A stretch of DNA of 64,000 nt. Source: CALJXB01 sp965225935 (GTDB taxonomy: Bacteria > Pseudomonadota > Alphaproteobacteria > Kiloniellales > JAKSDN01). This document shows positions 53,097 to 62,206 of the stretch, piece by piece. The translations under genes and the position numbers were made by a program. Numbering within the stretch: position 1 is the stretch's first letter; every line of letters begins with the position of its first letter. The DNA is taken from positions 310,001 to 374,000 of the forward strand of contig CBDDCC010000015.1 of assembly GCA_965225935.1 (NCBI GenBank), written 5' to 3'. A model generated the notes under the pieces. That model saw only the letters and a program-made list of their open reading frames with translations. It was not told the origin of the DNA and ran no database searches.

Positions 53097-54850
53097 TATC
53101 TCAGCTCCTCGACCGGTTCGACCCCGAAGACCGCCAGGCCCGAGGCGATGACGGAGGCCAGCCCCTGCACCAGGGCGAGCCGCGCCGACGTGAGTTCCGG
53201 TTGATCGGCCAGCAGGAACCGCAGGCTGGCATCATCGTTGCCCCGGTTCCAAAGCGCATGAAAAGCCGAGGCCAAGTCGTAGAGATAAAAGGCAACGCGG
53301 TGCGGTTCGTATGCTTCGGCGGCGCTCTCCACCAGCCGCGGCCAACCGGCCATCGATTTAATCAACCCGAGCTCGTCCGAGTCGGTCAATAAATGCAGCG
53401 GCCCCCGGGCGAGCGCCTCCGGCTCCAGCGCGATGCCGGGACAGGCCTCGGCGGCATGGCGCAGCACCGAGCGGGCCCGGGCGTGGGCGTAGTGGACGTA
53501 GAAGACCGGATTGTCCCGGCTCTGCTCCAGCACCTTTTCCAGGTCGAAGTCGAGCGGCGCGTCGTTCTTGCGGGTCAGCATCATGAAGCGCACCACGTCC
53601 TTGCCCACGTCGTCGAGCACGTCGGACAGGGTGACGAAGGTGCCGGCGCGCTTGGACATGCGCACCGGCTGGCCGCCGCGCGTCAGCTTCACCATCTGGC
53701 AAATCCGCACTTCCAGCTTGCCGCGCCCACCGGTGAGCGCCGAGACCGCCGACTTCATGCGCTTCACGTGTCCGCTGTGGTCGGCGCCCCAGATGTCGAT
53801 CATGACCTCGGCGCCGCGGCGGAACTTGTCCAGGTGGTAGGCGATGTCGCCGGCGAAGTAGGTCCAGCTGCCGTCGGACTTCTTCAGCGGCCGGTCCACG
53901 TCGTCGCCGAACTGGGTGGCGCGGAACAGGATCTGGGGGCGCGGCTCCCAGTCGTCGGGTGTCTTGCCCTTGGGCGGCTCCAGCACGCCTGTGTAGATCA
54001 GGCCCTGCTTTTCCAGCGCCTCGAGAGCGGCGTCGACGCCGCCCGCCTCGACCAGCGCGCGTTCCGAGGAGAAGACCTCCTGGTGGATGCCGAGGCGCGC
54101 CAGGTCCCGGCGGATCAGGTCCATCATGGCCGCGACCGTGAACTCGCGGACCTCGTCCAGCCAGTCCGCCTCCGGCTTGTCGAGCAGCGCCGGGCCGTGG
54201 CGCTCGGCCAGCGCCGCGCCCACGTCCTTCAGGTAGTCGCCGGGATATAGGCCTTCGGGGATCTCGCCGATGTCGCGGCCGAGCGCCTCGCAGTAGCGCA
54301 GGTAGGCCGAGCGCGCCAAGGTGTCGACCTGGGCGCCGGCGTCGTTCATGTAGTACTCGCGGGTGACCTGGTAGCCCGTCTTGGCCAGGAGCGAGGCCAG
54401 CGCGTCGCCCACCACGGCGCCGCGTGCGTGGCCGACTGTGAGCGGCCCGGTCGGGTTGGTGGAGACGTACTCCACATTGACCTTTTGGCCCTGCCCCAGC
54501 TCGCTGTCCCCGTAGGCGGTCCCGGCCAGCAGGATCTCGGCCAGGCGCGCGCGCCAGAAGTCGTCGATGAGACGCAGGTTGATGAAGCCCGGGCCCGCTA
54601 CCTCCGCAACCGCCACCTCGGTCTCGGCGCCGAGGCGCGCAGCCAGCGGCTCCGCCAGCGCCCGCGGCGCCCGGCCGGCGGGCTTGGCCAGCACCATGGC
54701 TGCGTTGGTGGAGAGATCGCCGTGGCTGGGGTCGCGCGGCGGCTCCACGGTGACCCGCTGGAGATCGAGGCCGGTGGGCAGGTCGCCCGCGGCCGCCATG
54801 TCTTCCAGTGATTTGAGAGCGATGTCGCGGAAGTAATCGAAAACGTTCAT
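53096..54850 (-). CDS. argS: arginyl-tRNA synthetase
   Basis: 584 residues. Class I synthetase: HIGH-like motif in PLTVGHARGAVVGDAL, catalytic RMSKRAGTFVTL (KMSKS position) and the C-terminal DALR domain (HALWNRGNDDASLRF). The N-terminal additional domain covers residues 1-110. Starts with ATG at 54850, downstream of dgt by 13 bases. Confidence 0.97.
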   Translation of the reverse strand: MNVFDYFRDIALKSLEDMAAAGDLPTGLDLQRVTVEPPRDPSHGDLSTNAAMVLAKPAGRAPRALAEPLAARLGAETEVAVAEVAGPGFINLRLIDDFWRARLAEILLAGTAYGDSELGQGQKVNVEYVSTNPTGPLTVGHARGAVVGDALASLLAKTGYQVTREYYMNDAGAQVDTLARSAYLRYCEALGRDIGEIPEGLYPGDYLKDVGAALAERHGPALLDKPEADWLDEVREFTVAAMMDLIRRDLARLGIHQEVFSSERALVEAGGVDAALEALEKQGLIYTGVLEPPKGKTPDDWEPRPQILFRATQFGDDVDRPLKKSDGSWTYFAGDIAYHLDKFRRGAEVMIDIWGADHSGHVKRMKSAVSALTGGRGKLEVRICQMVKLTRGGQPVRMSKRAGTFVTLSDVLDDVGKDVVRFMMLTRKNDAPLDFDLEKVLEQSRDNPVFYVHYAHARARSVLRHAAEACPGIALEPEALARGPLHLLTDSDELGLIKSMAGWPRLVESAAEAYEPHRVAFYLYDLASAFHALWNRGNDDASLRFLLADQPELTSARLALVQGLASVIASGLAVFGVEPVEELR

Positions 54851-54863
54851 ATAATCCGAAATC

Positions 54864-56045
54864 CTATCCCGTCCCTTCCACCAGTTTGCGATGCTCGTTC
54901 ATGGCGAAGCGGTCGGTCATGCCGGCGATGTAGTCGGCCGCCAGCCGGGCGGTCTCGGGGCTGCCGGGAGCGCCGGCCTCGGCCTGCCATTCCGGCGGCA
55001 GGGCGGCGGGATCGGCCAGGTAGTGGGAGAACAGCTCGCGCACCACCTGATGGGACTCCGCGGTCCTGCGGTTGACCTTCTCGTGCCGGTACATGCGCTG
55101 GCGCAGGAAGTCCTTGAGGGCGCGGTCGTTCTTGCGCATCTGCCCGGAAAAGGCAACCACGGGCGCCCCGAGCGCGCGGACCTGCGCGGCGCTCGCGGGC
55201 GCGGCCTCGGCGAGGCGCCGACCGGTCTCGGCCAGCAGGTCGTCCACCATGAGGCCGATCAGGCGCCGGATCGATTCGCAGATCAGGCGGGCCTCCTCCA
55301 GGCCGGGATACTGGCGGCCCACTTCGGCGAAGACCGGTCCCACCAGGGGCACCTCGGCCAGGTCCGCCACGGCAAAGAGCCCGGCCCGCAGGCCGTCGTC
55401 CACGTCGTGGTTGTTGTAGGCGATGTCGTCGGCAAGCGCCGCCACCTGGGCCTCGGCGCCAGGATAGCTGGCGAGCTCCAGGTCCCAGTCTTGCGAGACG
55501 GCGGCGATGCTGGCCGGCACTTTCGCCTGCCCGGCCCCCGCTCCCGCCGGGATCAGGGGCCCGTTGTGCTTGACCACCCCCTCCAGGGTCTCCCAGGTGA
55601 GGTTGAGGCCGTCGAACTCGGCGTAGCGGTTTTCCAGGCGGGTCAGTATGCGGAATGTCTGCTCGTTGTGGTCGAAGCCGCCGAAGGGCGTCATCACTTC
55701 GTCGAGCGCCGCCTCGCCGGCGTGGCCGAAAGGCGTGTGGCCCAGGTCGTGGGCGAGCGCGATCCCCTCCGCCAGGTCCTCGTCGAGATCCAGCACCCGG
55801 GCGATGGAGCGGGCGATCTGCGCGACCTCCAGGGAGTGGGTGAGGCGTGTCCGGTAGTAGTCGCCCTCGTGGTAGACGAAGACCTGGGTCTTGTACTTCA
55901 GGCGCCGGAAGGCGGCGCAGTGGATGATGCGGTCCCGGTCGCGCTGGTAGCAGCTACGCGTCGCGCTGTCCGGCTGGGGATAGAGGCGACCGCGGCTGTC
56001 TTCGGGGTGGCAGGCGTAAGGCGCGAGGACTCGCGGCTGGCTCAT
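54864..56045 (-). CDS. dgt: deoxyguanosinetriphosphate triphosphohydrolase-like protein
   Basis: 393 residues. HD-domain metals in FRRLKYKTQVF..HSLEVAQIAR, AHDLGHTPFGHAGEAAL and NHDVDD. It hydrolyses dNTPs to nucleoside and tripolyphosphate. Standard length. Divergent from erpA. Confidence 0.95.
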   Translation of the reverse strand: MSQPRVLAPYACHPEDSRGRLYPQPDSATRSCYQRDRDRIIHCAAFRRLKYKTQVFVYHEGDYYRTRLTHSLEVAQIARSIARVLDLDEDLAEGIALAHDLGHTPFGHAGEAALDEVMTPFGGFDHNEQTFRILTRLENRYAEFDGLNLTWETLEGVVKHNGPLIPAGAGAGQAKVPASIAAVSQDWDLELASYPGAEAQVAALADDIAYNNHDVDDGLRAGLFAVADLAEVPLVGPVFAEVGRQYPGLEEARLICESIRRLIGLMVDDLLAETGRRLAEAAPASAAQVRALGAPVVAFSGQMRKNDRALKDFLRQRMYRHEKVNRRTAESHQVVRELFSHYLADPAALPPEWQAEAGAPGSPETARLAADYIAGMTDRFAMNEHRKLVEGTG

Positions 56046-56177
56046 GGCCGGACCCTAGGGAGCTGTGTGCGGCTCTGCAACAGAGATCAGGGCCGAAAGT
56101 CGGCGGGCTTTCAAAAGCAACGCCAAGACCTTACATATCTCTAGCGTCGAACTGTGCTAGACTGCCCTGTTCGAGCG
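56046..56177. promoter_or_regulatory. divergent dgt-erpA promoter region
   Basis: 132 bases between the two start codons, mildly AT-richer near 56100-56160 (CTTACATATCTCTAGC). Should contain both promoters. No operator assigned. Confidence 0.4.
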
Positions 56178-56574
56178 ATGGAGGAGCAGGCGAACGTGGA
56201 CGCCACGGTAGAGAGCCAGGACGCCGGAAGCGGCCAGGGAAGCGGACCCAGCGTCAGCCTGACCGCGAACGCGGCCAAGCGCGTCGCCCAGTTGATCGAG
56301 CAGGAGGGCGGCGAAGGTCTCATGCTGCGGGTTTCGGTCTCCGGCGGCGGCTGCTCGGGCTTCCAATACGGCTTCTCCTTCGACGATATGGTAAACGCCG
56401 ACGACCGCACCTTCGTGCGCGACGGGGTGACCCTGGTGGTGGACGAGGTCTCCCCTCGACCTGCTCTCCGGGTCCGAGATCGACTACGTGGAAGAGCTGA
56501 TCGGCGCCTCCTTCCAGATCAAGAACCCCCAGGCTTCCTCCTCCTGCGGCTGCGGCTCGTCATTCGCCATTTAG
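56178..56574 (+). pseudogene. erpA: erpA (A-type Fe-S carrier) with single-base frameshift
   Basis: Reading from ATG 56178 gives the A-type carrier sequence: SLTANAAKRVAQLIEQEGGEG, SVSGGGCSGFQYGF (Cys1). At 56452-56455 the run is CCCC where three would keep the frame; after the extra base the +1-shifted reading restores the family sequence DLLSGSEIDYVEELIGASFQI and SSSCGCGSSFAI (Cys2, Cys3), ending TAG 56572-56574. Without correction the product loses both C-terminal cysteines and so the cluster site. ErpA is usually essential in this group, so a sequencing or assembly error is likely; a true mutation or ribosomal bypass is possible. Confidence 0.85.
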
Positions 56575-56621
56575 CCGGTCCCGCGTCACCGCGCGCCTTC
56601 GTTTGTCCCCAATCTTGGTTG

Positions 56622-56885
56622 ATACCAAAGAACGTGGATATTGACCCATTTCACCGCTGGGATCTTTTCCGCTCACAAGGCGCGGTCCGCGCCATGGTGT
56701 GGGGCCACCACAAGCGGGCCGCAACGCAGTGAGCGGGGAAGAGACCGCGGCCTTCGGTGGGGCAAGTCGGCTCGCCGGCTGCGTTGCGGCGCTTGCCCGA
56801 TACCCCATATCGCGCCGCGCGCCGCGCCTATCCGGCGAGCCGATTTGCCGCCATGAAATGGGTCAATATCCACGTTCTTTGGTAT
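56622..56885. mobile_element. MITE-like element with 32-bp perfect inverted ends
   Basis: The arms 56622-56653 and 56854-56885 are perfect inverted copies (starting ATACCAAAGAACGTGG). The interior is GC-rich and contains further inverted segments: CCGCAACGCAG pairs with CTGCGTTGCGG, and a TCGGCTCGCCGG motif occurs in both orientations. No protein fits inside. A TA lies at each edge, so TA may be the target duplication, as for elements moved by IS630/mariner-type transposases. It extends to 15 bases before xthA. Confidence 0.8.
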
Positions 56886-56899
56886 AAGCTGACGGTCCC

Positions 56900-57667
56900 A
56901 TGAAGATCGCCACCTGGAACGTCAACTCGGTGAAGGCGCGCCTGCCGCACCTGCTCGACTGGCTGAAGTCGGCCAAGCCCGACGTCGCCCTGCTGCAGGA
57001 GCTGAAGTGCGTCGCCGAGGCCTTCCCGCGCCTGGAGATCGAGGACCTCGGCTACAACTGCGCCGTGGCCGGGCAGAAGAGCTACAACGGCGTGGCGATC
57101 CTCTCCAAGCGGCCGTTCGAGGACCTGGTGGAGCGCCTGCCCGGCGACAAGAAGGACGAGCAGGCCCGCTACCTGGAGGCGACCGTCGACGGGGTGCGGG
57201 TGGCCTCCATCTATCTGCCTAACGGGAACCCGGTGAAGAGCGACAAGTACCCCTACAAGCTCGCCTGGATGAAGCGGCTCCGGGCCCACGTGCGCGGGCT
57301 GCTGGCCGAGGAGTACGCCCTGGTGCTGGGCGGCGACTACAACGTCGCGCCCGGAGACGAGGACGTTTACGACCCCAAGGGCTTCAAGGACGACGCCCTC
57401 TGCCGGCCGGAGACCCGGCAATCCTTCCGCAGCCTCGTGAACCTGGGCCTGACCGAGGCCTTCCGGGCGCTCCACCCGGAGCCCCACCGCTACACCTACT
57501 GGGATTACGGCCGCGCCTTCGAGGACGACGACGGCCTCAGGATCGATCACTTCCTGCTGTCGCCCCAGGCGGCCGACCGGCTCGTCTCCTGCGAAATCGA
57601 CCGTGAGCCGCGCAAGCGCGAGAAGCCCTCGGACCACACGCCGCTGGTGCTGGAGCTCATGCCCTGA
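56900..57667 (+). CDS. xthA: exodeoxyribonuclease III
   Basis: 255 residues. KIATWNVNSVKARLPHLLDWL, LQELKC (metal Glu), NGVAILSKRP, GGDYNVAPGDEDVYDP, and RIDHFLLS with KPSDHTPLVLEL at the end (catalytic His). AP endonuclease / 3'-5' exonuclease in base excision repair. Its promoter region was invaded by the MITE-like element, so expression may be changed. Confidence 0.96.
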   Translation: MKIATWNVNSVKARLPHLLDWLKSAKPDVALLQELKCVAEAFPRLEIEDLGYNCAVAGQKSYNGVAILSKRPFEDLVERLPGDKKDEQARYLEATVDGVRVASIYLPNGNPVKSDKYPYKLAWMKRLRAHVRGLLAEEYALVLGGDYNVAPGDEDVYDPKGFKDDALCRPETRQSFRSLVNLGLTEAFRALHPEPHRYTYWDYGRAFEDDDGLRIDHFLLSPQAADRLVSCEIDREPRKREKPSDHTPLVLELMP

Positions 57668-57679
57668 GGGGCGGCCTTC

Positions 57680-58456
57680 ATGCCCTTCATCCCGCTCCAC
57701 GACGACAACCCGCGGATTCTCATCCAGCACGCTTGGGTCACCTACGGACTGATCCTGGCCTGCGTCCTGGTGTTCCTCTTCGAGGTGTCGCTGAACGCCG
57801 ACGACGGCGCCCGCCTGATCTACGGCCTCGGGCTGATCCCGGCCACCCTGACCGGCAAGGGCGAGCTGCACCCCGAGCTGCAGATGGTCTCCCCGGCCAC
57901 GACCCTGGTGACCTCCGCCTTCCTGCATGGCGGCTGGCTCCACCTGCTGGGCAACATGCTCTATCTCTGGGTGTTCGGCGACAACGTGGAAGACGCCATG
58001 GGCCACTGGCGCTTCGCGGTCTTTTACCTGGCCTGCGCGCTGGCGGCCGCCGTCATCTATATCTGGAGCGATCCCGGCTCGACCGTGCCCACCGTGGGGG
58101 CGAGCGGCGCCATCTCCGGCGTGCTGGGGGCCTACCTGGTGCTACACCCCAAGGCGCGGGTGCTGGTGCCGATCGTCTTCATCCCGCTTTACGTGCCGGC
58201 CTATCTGCTGCTGATCGTCTGGTTCGGGTTCCAGGTGGTCTCGGCCACCGTGGCCGATCAGGTCGGGGGCAACGTCGCCTGGTGGGAGCACATCGGCGGC
58301 TTCGTGGCCGGCGCCATCCTGGTGGTTCCCTTCCGGCACAAGACCATCGCCCTCTTCGGCGGCAGCGACCTGCCCCAGGGCGTGCGCCTGCGCCCGCGCC
58401 CGAAGGGCCCAACCCAAAACCGCCCGCGCGATCCCGGCGAGGGTCCCTGGACCTAG
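57680..58456 (+). CDS. rhomboid family intramembrane serine protease
   Basis: 258 residues, six or seven transmembrane helices. Catalytic Ser in VGASGAISGVLGAYL (helix 4) and His in WWEHIGGFVAGAIL (helix 6); HLLGNMLYLWVFGDNVED holds the WR-loop region. Cleaves substrates in the membrane. Starts 12 bases after xthA; the two could be co-transcribed. The C-terminal tail is basic and proline-rich. Confidence 0.93.
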   Translation: MPFIPLHDDNPRILIQHAWVTYGLILACVLVFLFEVSLNADDGARLIYGLGLIPATLTGKGELHPELQMVSPATTLVTSAFLHGGWLHLLGNMLYLWVFGDNVEDAMGHWRFAVFYLACALAAAVIYIWSDPGSTVPTVGASGAISGVLGAYLVLHPKARVLVPIVFIPLYVPAYLLLIVWFGFQVVSATVADQVGGNVAWWEHIGGFVAGAILVVPFRHKTIALFGGSDLPQGVRLRPRPKGPTQNRPRDPGEGPWT

Positions 58457-58479
58457 CGGATCGGCGGACTCACCGGCGG

Positions 58480-59157
58480 TTAGGCGTCGGCCGTGGTTTC
58501 CGCTATGGCCAGCATGGCGTCCCAGAACATCTCTTCGTAGGACTGCAGCAGCCGCGCCGCGCGCACGATTTCTTGCGCGGAGACGCCGCGCCGAAGATCG
58601 TCCCGAATGATCTCTAGGGCGTCCGCCTCGAGCGAGGGCAGACCGGCGAAGCCGTCGAGGAAGACGGTGTCCTCCCGGGCGAAGCCATAGGTGTCGCGCA
58701 GCGCCTGGCTGACCCTTCCGCAATTGTCGCCCCAGGCCGCCAGGTTGAGAGCGAAGGCGCAGGCGGCCTCGGCCGCCGATCCGTAGCTGGCAAGCCAGGC
58801 GACGTAAGCCGAATAGGCAAACCCCATCGCCGAAGGCTCATATTTTTCAAGATCTTCTTCTGTCATGTTCAACTTGCGCGCCAGGGTGACGATCCCGTCG
58901 CCCGCCTCGGTCTCGCCCTGCAGAAGGTTGGAGAAGAAAGCTCGGCAGGGCCGGTCCCCGAAGCGGGCCATGAAGCCCGCCGCGGAGCGCAGGTCGCTCT
59001 TCCACATGTGGTACTGATGGCCGGGAAAGGCCTTGAGCGCTTCGCGGGAGACCTTGCCGCCGGCCAGTTCGTCGAAGTAACGATGGCTGCGGATGCGCCC
59101 CTCGGTCTTCTGCAGGACTTCCCGGGTTTCCCGCAAGACGCCTTTCGCCTCGACCAT
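58480..59157 (-). CDS. TenA/PqqC-like family protein
   Basis: 225 residues, all-helical. LAGGKVSREALKAFPGHQYHMWKSDL and the central helices GETEAGDGIVTLA, AFALNLAAWGDNCGRVSQAL match the TenA/heme-oxygenase-like fold. Typical TenA has a catalytic Cys; here Cys residues are at AACAFAL and NCGRV, and their correspondence is unclear. Possibly thiamin salvage or another amine-degrading role. Own gene, convergent with rhomboid. Confidence 0.75.
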   Translation of the reverse strand: MVEAKGVLRETREVLQKTEGRIRSHRYFDELAGGKVSREALKAFPGHQYHMWKSDLRSAAGFMARFGDRPCRAFFSNLLQGETEAGDGIVTLARKLNMTEEDLEKYEPSAMGFAYSAYVAWLASYGSAAEAACAFALNLAAWGDNCGRVSQALRDTYGFAREDTVFLDGFAGLPSLEADALEIIRDDLRRGVSAQEIVRAARLLQSYEEMFWDAMLAIAETTADA

Positions 59158-59314
59158 CGTGGCCCCCCTTCTCAGCCCTACCGGCTCGGTGCCGAACCCC
59201 GGCCTCGCAGTTTGGCAGCCCTAGCACGCCGGCCGCAAGACGGACCGCGCCATCGGGAAAGAGACCCCCAAAACGAAAGAGCCTATGGCCTTCCGGAACC
59301 GGCAGGCGTCCTGT

Positions 59315-59560
59315 TCAGGCGGTGCCGCCAAGCGTGGCGAGGCCGTCGCCCTCCAGGGCCTCCTCGGCCACCCAGCTCAATGCCTGCTGCAGGGCGTGGG
59401 CGCCCACCTGCCCCGAGATGATGTCCGCGAAGTCCCTGAGCGCCGCGTCGATGTTGTCGGCGTGCTCGAGCTTGCCGTGGGCCCGCAGCAGTTTCGCCAG
59501 CGCCGCCCCATGGGCCATGGACAAGGCCACGACCCGTGCGTGATGCACTTGATCTTCCAC
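59315..59560 (-). CDS. 81-residue protein of unknown function
   Basis: Starts with GTG at 59560, with an extended GGAGAGGGGAG ribosome site 5-15 bases upstream. Sequence HHARVVALSMAHGAALAKLLRAHG, ALRDFADIISGQVGAHALQQAL and WVAEEALEG is helical and soluble, with two adjacent His near the N-terminus. The longer frame upstream lacks such site. No family recognised. It is flanked by 150-200 base gaps without other features. Confidence 0.55.
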   Translation of the reverse strand: MEDQVHHARVVALSMAHGAALAKLLRAHGKLEHADNIDAALRDFADIISGQVGAHALQQALSWVAEEALEGDGLATLGGTA

Positions 59561-59758
59561 GATCCGCTCCCCTCTCCTACACCCGAGCGACCGGCGCCGC
59601 CCGGAGAGCGTCCCGTCCTCCCCTGCCCGACCGGACCCACGATCGCCGGTGCCCCCATCGGCCGCGAATCGAGTCGTTGGCGAATTAGACCACAACATGT
59701 GGGGGTCGCAAAGGGTATCGGATCTAGACCTGGAGCGTCCGGTCCCGGCCGGAACAGA

Positions 59759-61270
59759 TCAGCCCCGCTGGGGCCCGGCCGAGACCGGACCGAGGGGCAT
59801 GAGGCGCACCCCGGGCCTGAGCCGCCGATAGGTCAGCGCGGCGAAGTCGGCCGGGTTGGGGCCGGGCGCCGCAACCACCAGGATCTCCTGGGCGATGGGC
59901 TCGAAATGGGCACGGAAGTGGACCGAGGACTTGAGCACCAGGATGCGCTGCTCGGCCGGCTCGACGCCCAGGTGGCGGAACATCTCCTGGTCGGCCGCCT
60001 GGATCTTGCGCGAGGCGACGGCCACCCGGACGCCGTTCAAGCCCAAGAGCGCCATGGGGCCGAGCTGCATGCGGGCGCCCTCGTAGAAGGGGCCGGTGGC
60101 GGTGAAGGCGCCGTCGCCGAGCGCCTCGACCCGGACCTCGGCCTCGTAAGGCGCCGGACCGCCGGGCGCCGACCGGCCGCCGAGCGGCAGCCGGAGCCGG
60201 GCGCCGCGTCCCGCCTGGTGGGCCGCCCCGGCCGCCTCCGGGTCGTAGAGCAGGCCGAGCACCGCCCCTTCGGCCTGCTGACGCACCAGTTCGGCCAGGA
60301 GCCCCACCGTGTCGCCGTTGGCGCCGCCGCCCGGGTTGTCCTGGGTGTCGGCCAGGATGACCGGCCGTCCCGCCCCGCGCGCCGCCGCGATGGCGTGGGC
60401 GACCGCCTCTGCCGGCTGCCAGATCCTGCTGGCGAAGTCCTCTTCCTTGGCGACGGCGAAGTCGTAGAGGTCCTGGGCGGCCGCCTCGGTCGCCGCCTCG
60501 CTCTCGCCGTAGGCCACCAGGGAGGGCCCGCAGTGGTGGATGTCGGCGGGCCCGAAGCCGTTCAGGAACGACAGGCTGGCGAGCGGCGGCCGGTCGAGCT
60601 CCGCCATATGGGCGTAGATGCTGCGGGCCGGCTCCTGGGTGGTGCAGCCGGCCGTGGTCGGGATCAGGAAGGGGAGCTGCCGGTAGGCCTTGTGGAAAGC
60701 CACCCCCCGCACCAGGCGGCGGTCCAGCAGCTCGGCGGCGCGGGCGCCGGTCTCGGCCATGTCCACGTGGGGATAGGTGCGGAAGGCGACCAGGCCGTCG
60801 GCGAGGGCCACCATGTCCGGCGTCACGTTGGCGTGGAGGTCGAGGCTGACGACGACCGGCAGATCCGGGCCCACGACCCGGCGCACCCGGGCCAGGATCT
60901 CCCCCTCCCCGTCCTCCAGGTGCTCGGCCACCATGGCGCCGTGCAGGTCCAGGTAGACCCCGTCCAGGTGGCGGAACTGCTGCAGGTCGTCGACGAGCTG
61001 GCCGACGATGCGCTCGAAGGCGTCCTCGGTCACCCAGGCCGATGGGGTTGCCTGGGACCAGGAGAGCGGTTGCATCTCGTGCCCGGCCGCCCGGGCCCGT
61101 TCGATGAAGCCGGCGATGGGCAGGTTGACGCCCTCCACGGCCTCGAACAGGGCGCCGCCGCGGGTCAGCCCCGGCCAGGCGCCCGGCCGGGCGAAGTCCT
61201 CGAAGGTCGCCTTGGAGGGCGCGAAGGTGTTGGTCTCGTGCTGGAAGCCGCCGATCGCGATGCGCGCCAT
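59759..61270 (-). CDS. M81-family metallopeptidase (MlrC-like)
   Basis: 503 residues. Starts IAIGGFQHETNTFAPSKATFED, the MlrC N-terminal metal motif (HE); GVYLDLHGAMVAEHLEDGEGEIL carries DxHG, VVSLDLHANVTPDM the HAN motif and FAILADTQDNPGGGANGDT the DNPGGGxxGD metal motif. The family includes microcystinase C and peptidases or amidohydrolases acting on cyclic or modified peptides and other amides; the substrate here is unknown. Third gene of the ilvD-exporter-M81 unit. Confidence 0.88.
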   Translation of the reverse strand: MARIAIGGFQHETNTFAPSKATFEDFARPGAWPGLTRGGALFEAVEGVNLPIAGFIERARAAGHEMQPLSWSQATPSAWVTEDAFERIVGQLVDDLQQFRHLDGVYLDLHGAMVAEHLEDGEGEILARVRRVVGPDLPVVVSLDLHANVTPDMVALADGLVAFRTYPHVDMAETGARAAELLDRRLVRGVAFHKAYRQLPFLIPTTAGCTTQEPARSIYAHMAELDRPPLASLSFLNGFGPADIHHCGPSLVAYGESEAATEAAAQDLYDFAVAKEEDFASRIWQPAEAVAHAIAAARGAGRPVILADTQDNPGGGANGDTVGLLAELVRQQAEGAVLGLLYDPEAAGAAHQAGRGARLRLPLGGRSAPGGPAPYEAEVRVEALGDGAFTATGPFYEGARMQLGPMALLGLNGVRVAVASRKIQAADQEMFRHLGVEPAEQRILVLKSSVHFRAHFEPIAQEILVVAAPGPNPADFAALTYRRLRPGVRLMPLGPVSAGPQRG

Positions 61271-61284
61271 GTTTCCCTCTTCTT

Positions 61285-62190
61285 CTACGCGCCAAACCTC
61301 TGCCGGGTGGCCTGGCCCGCCGCCAGCAGGCCGTGACCCAGCACGGCGGCCAGGATGATAGCCCCGCCGATGAGGGTCAGGCCACTGGGCACTTCATCCA
61401 CCGCCAGCCAGACCCAGAGGGGAGCCATCACCAGGCTCAGGCGTCCGATCAGCGCCACCTCGGCGGCCGGCACGTAGCGGGTGCCGGTGGTGACCAGGAT
61501 GTACTGGAAGGCGAGCTGCACCACCCCCAGCAGGACCGAAAGCCCCAGGTCGTGGGCGCTGATCGCCAGGCTGGACGCCGCCAGTGCCGAGACCGCGGCG
61601 GTCAGCACGCCGGCCAGGCAGACCGCCGGGATCATGTCCACGGCCCGGCCCTTGCGCATGGCGACCAGCGCCAGCGAGTAGGCGAGCACGGAGCCGAGCG
61701 CGTAGAGGTTGCCCAAGAGGGTGCCCGCCACCAGGCCGTCGCCGAACATGAAGCCGGCCCCCACCAGGGAGAACAGCATGGCCGTCAGAGTGCCCGCCGC
61801 AACCGGCTCGCGCAGCGCCAGCCAGGCCATGAGGGCGGCGAAGAAGGGCGAGAGGCTGAGGATGAAGACCACGTTGGCGACCGTGGTCTCCAGCAGCGCC
61901 AGGATGAAGAGCGCGAAGGCGGGACAGAGGGAGACCGCGACCACGACGCCGGGCCAGCCGACCGCCCGGAAGGCTGCCCAGGTCCCGCGCCCGTAGCGCC
62001 CCAGCAGGAACAGCAGCATGACCGCGACGAAGGCGAGCGAGCGGTAGAACAGCACCTCCCAGGCCCCCGCCGCCTCCACGTGGCGCAGGATCACCCCGGC
62101 CAGGCTGGTGAAGAAGGTCGCCGAGATGAGGCAGATCAGCCCGAAGCGGTAGCCGCTCGCTGCGCCGCGCGGCCCTCGAAGGATCGACAA
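61285..62190 (-). CDS. EamA/DMT superfamily transporter
   Basis: 301 residues, ten hydrophobic helices in two EamA repeats: GVILRHVEAAGAWEVLFYRSL in the first and ILVTTGTRYVPAAEVALIGRL in the second. Probable metabolite exporter. Gap to mlrC-like gene 14 bases and to ilvD 16 bases, so it belongs to the same operon. Confidence 0.9.
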   Translation of the reverse strand: MSILRGPRGAASGYRFGLICLISATFFTSLAGVILRHVEAAGAWEVLFYRSLAFVAVMLLFLLGRYGRGTWAAFRAVGWPGVVVAVSLCPAFALFILALLETTVANVVFILSLSPFFAALMAWLALREPVAAGTLTAMLFSLVGAGFMFGDGLVAGTLLGNLYALGSVLAYSLALVAMRKGRAVDMIPAVCLAGVLTAAVSALAASSLAISAHDLGLSVLLGVVQLAFQYILVTTGTRYVPAAEVALIGRLSLVMAPLWVWLAVDEVPSGLTLIGGAIILAAVLGHGLLAAGQATRQRFGA

Positions 62191-62206
62191 GTCCCCGGTG
62201 CCGGCG

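Noticed and set aside
59285..61336. 683-residue plus-strand frame
   Set aside because: Antisense shadow of the M81 peptidase gene.
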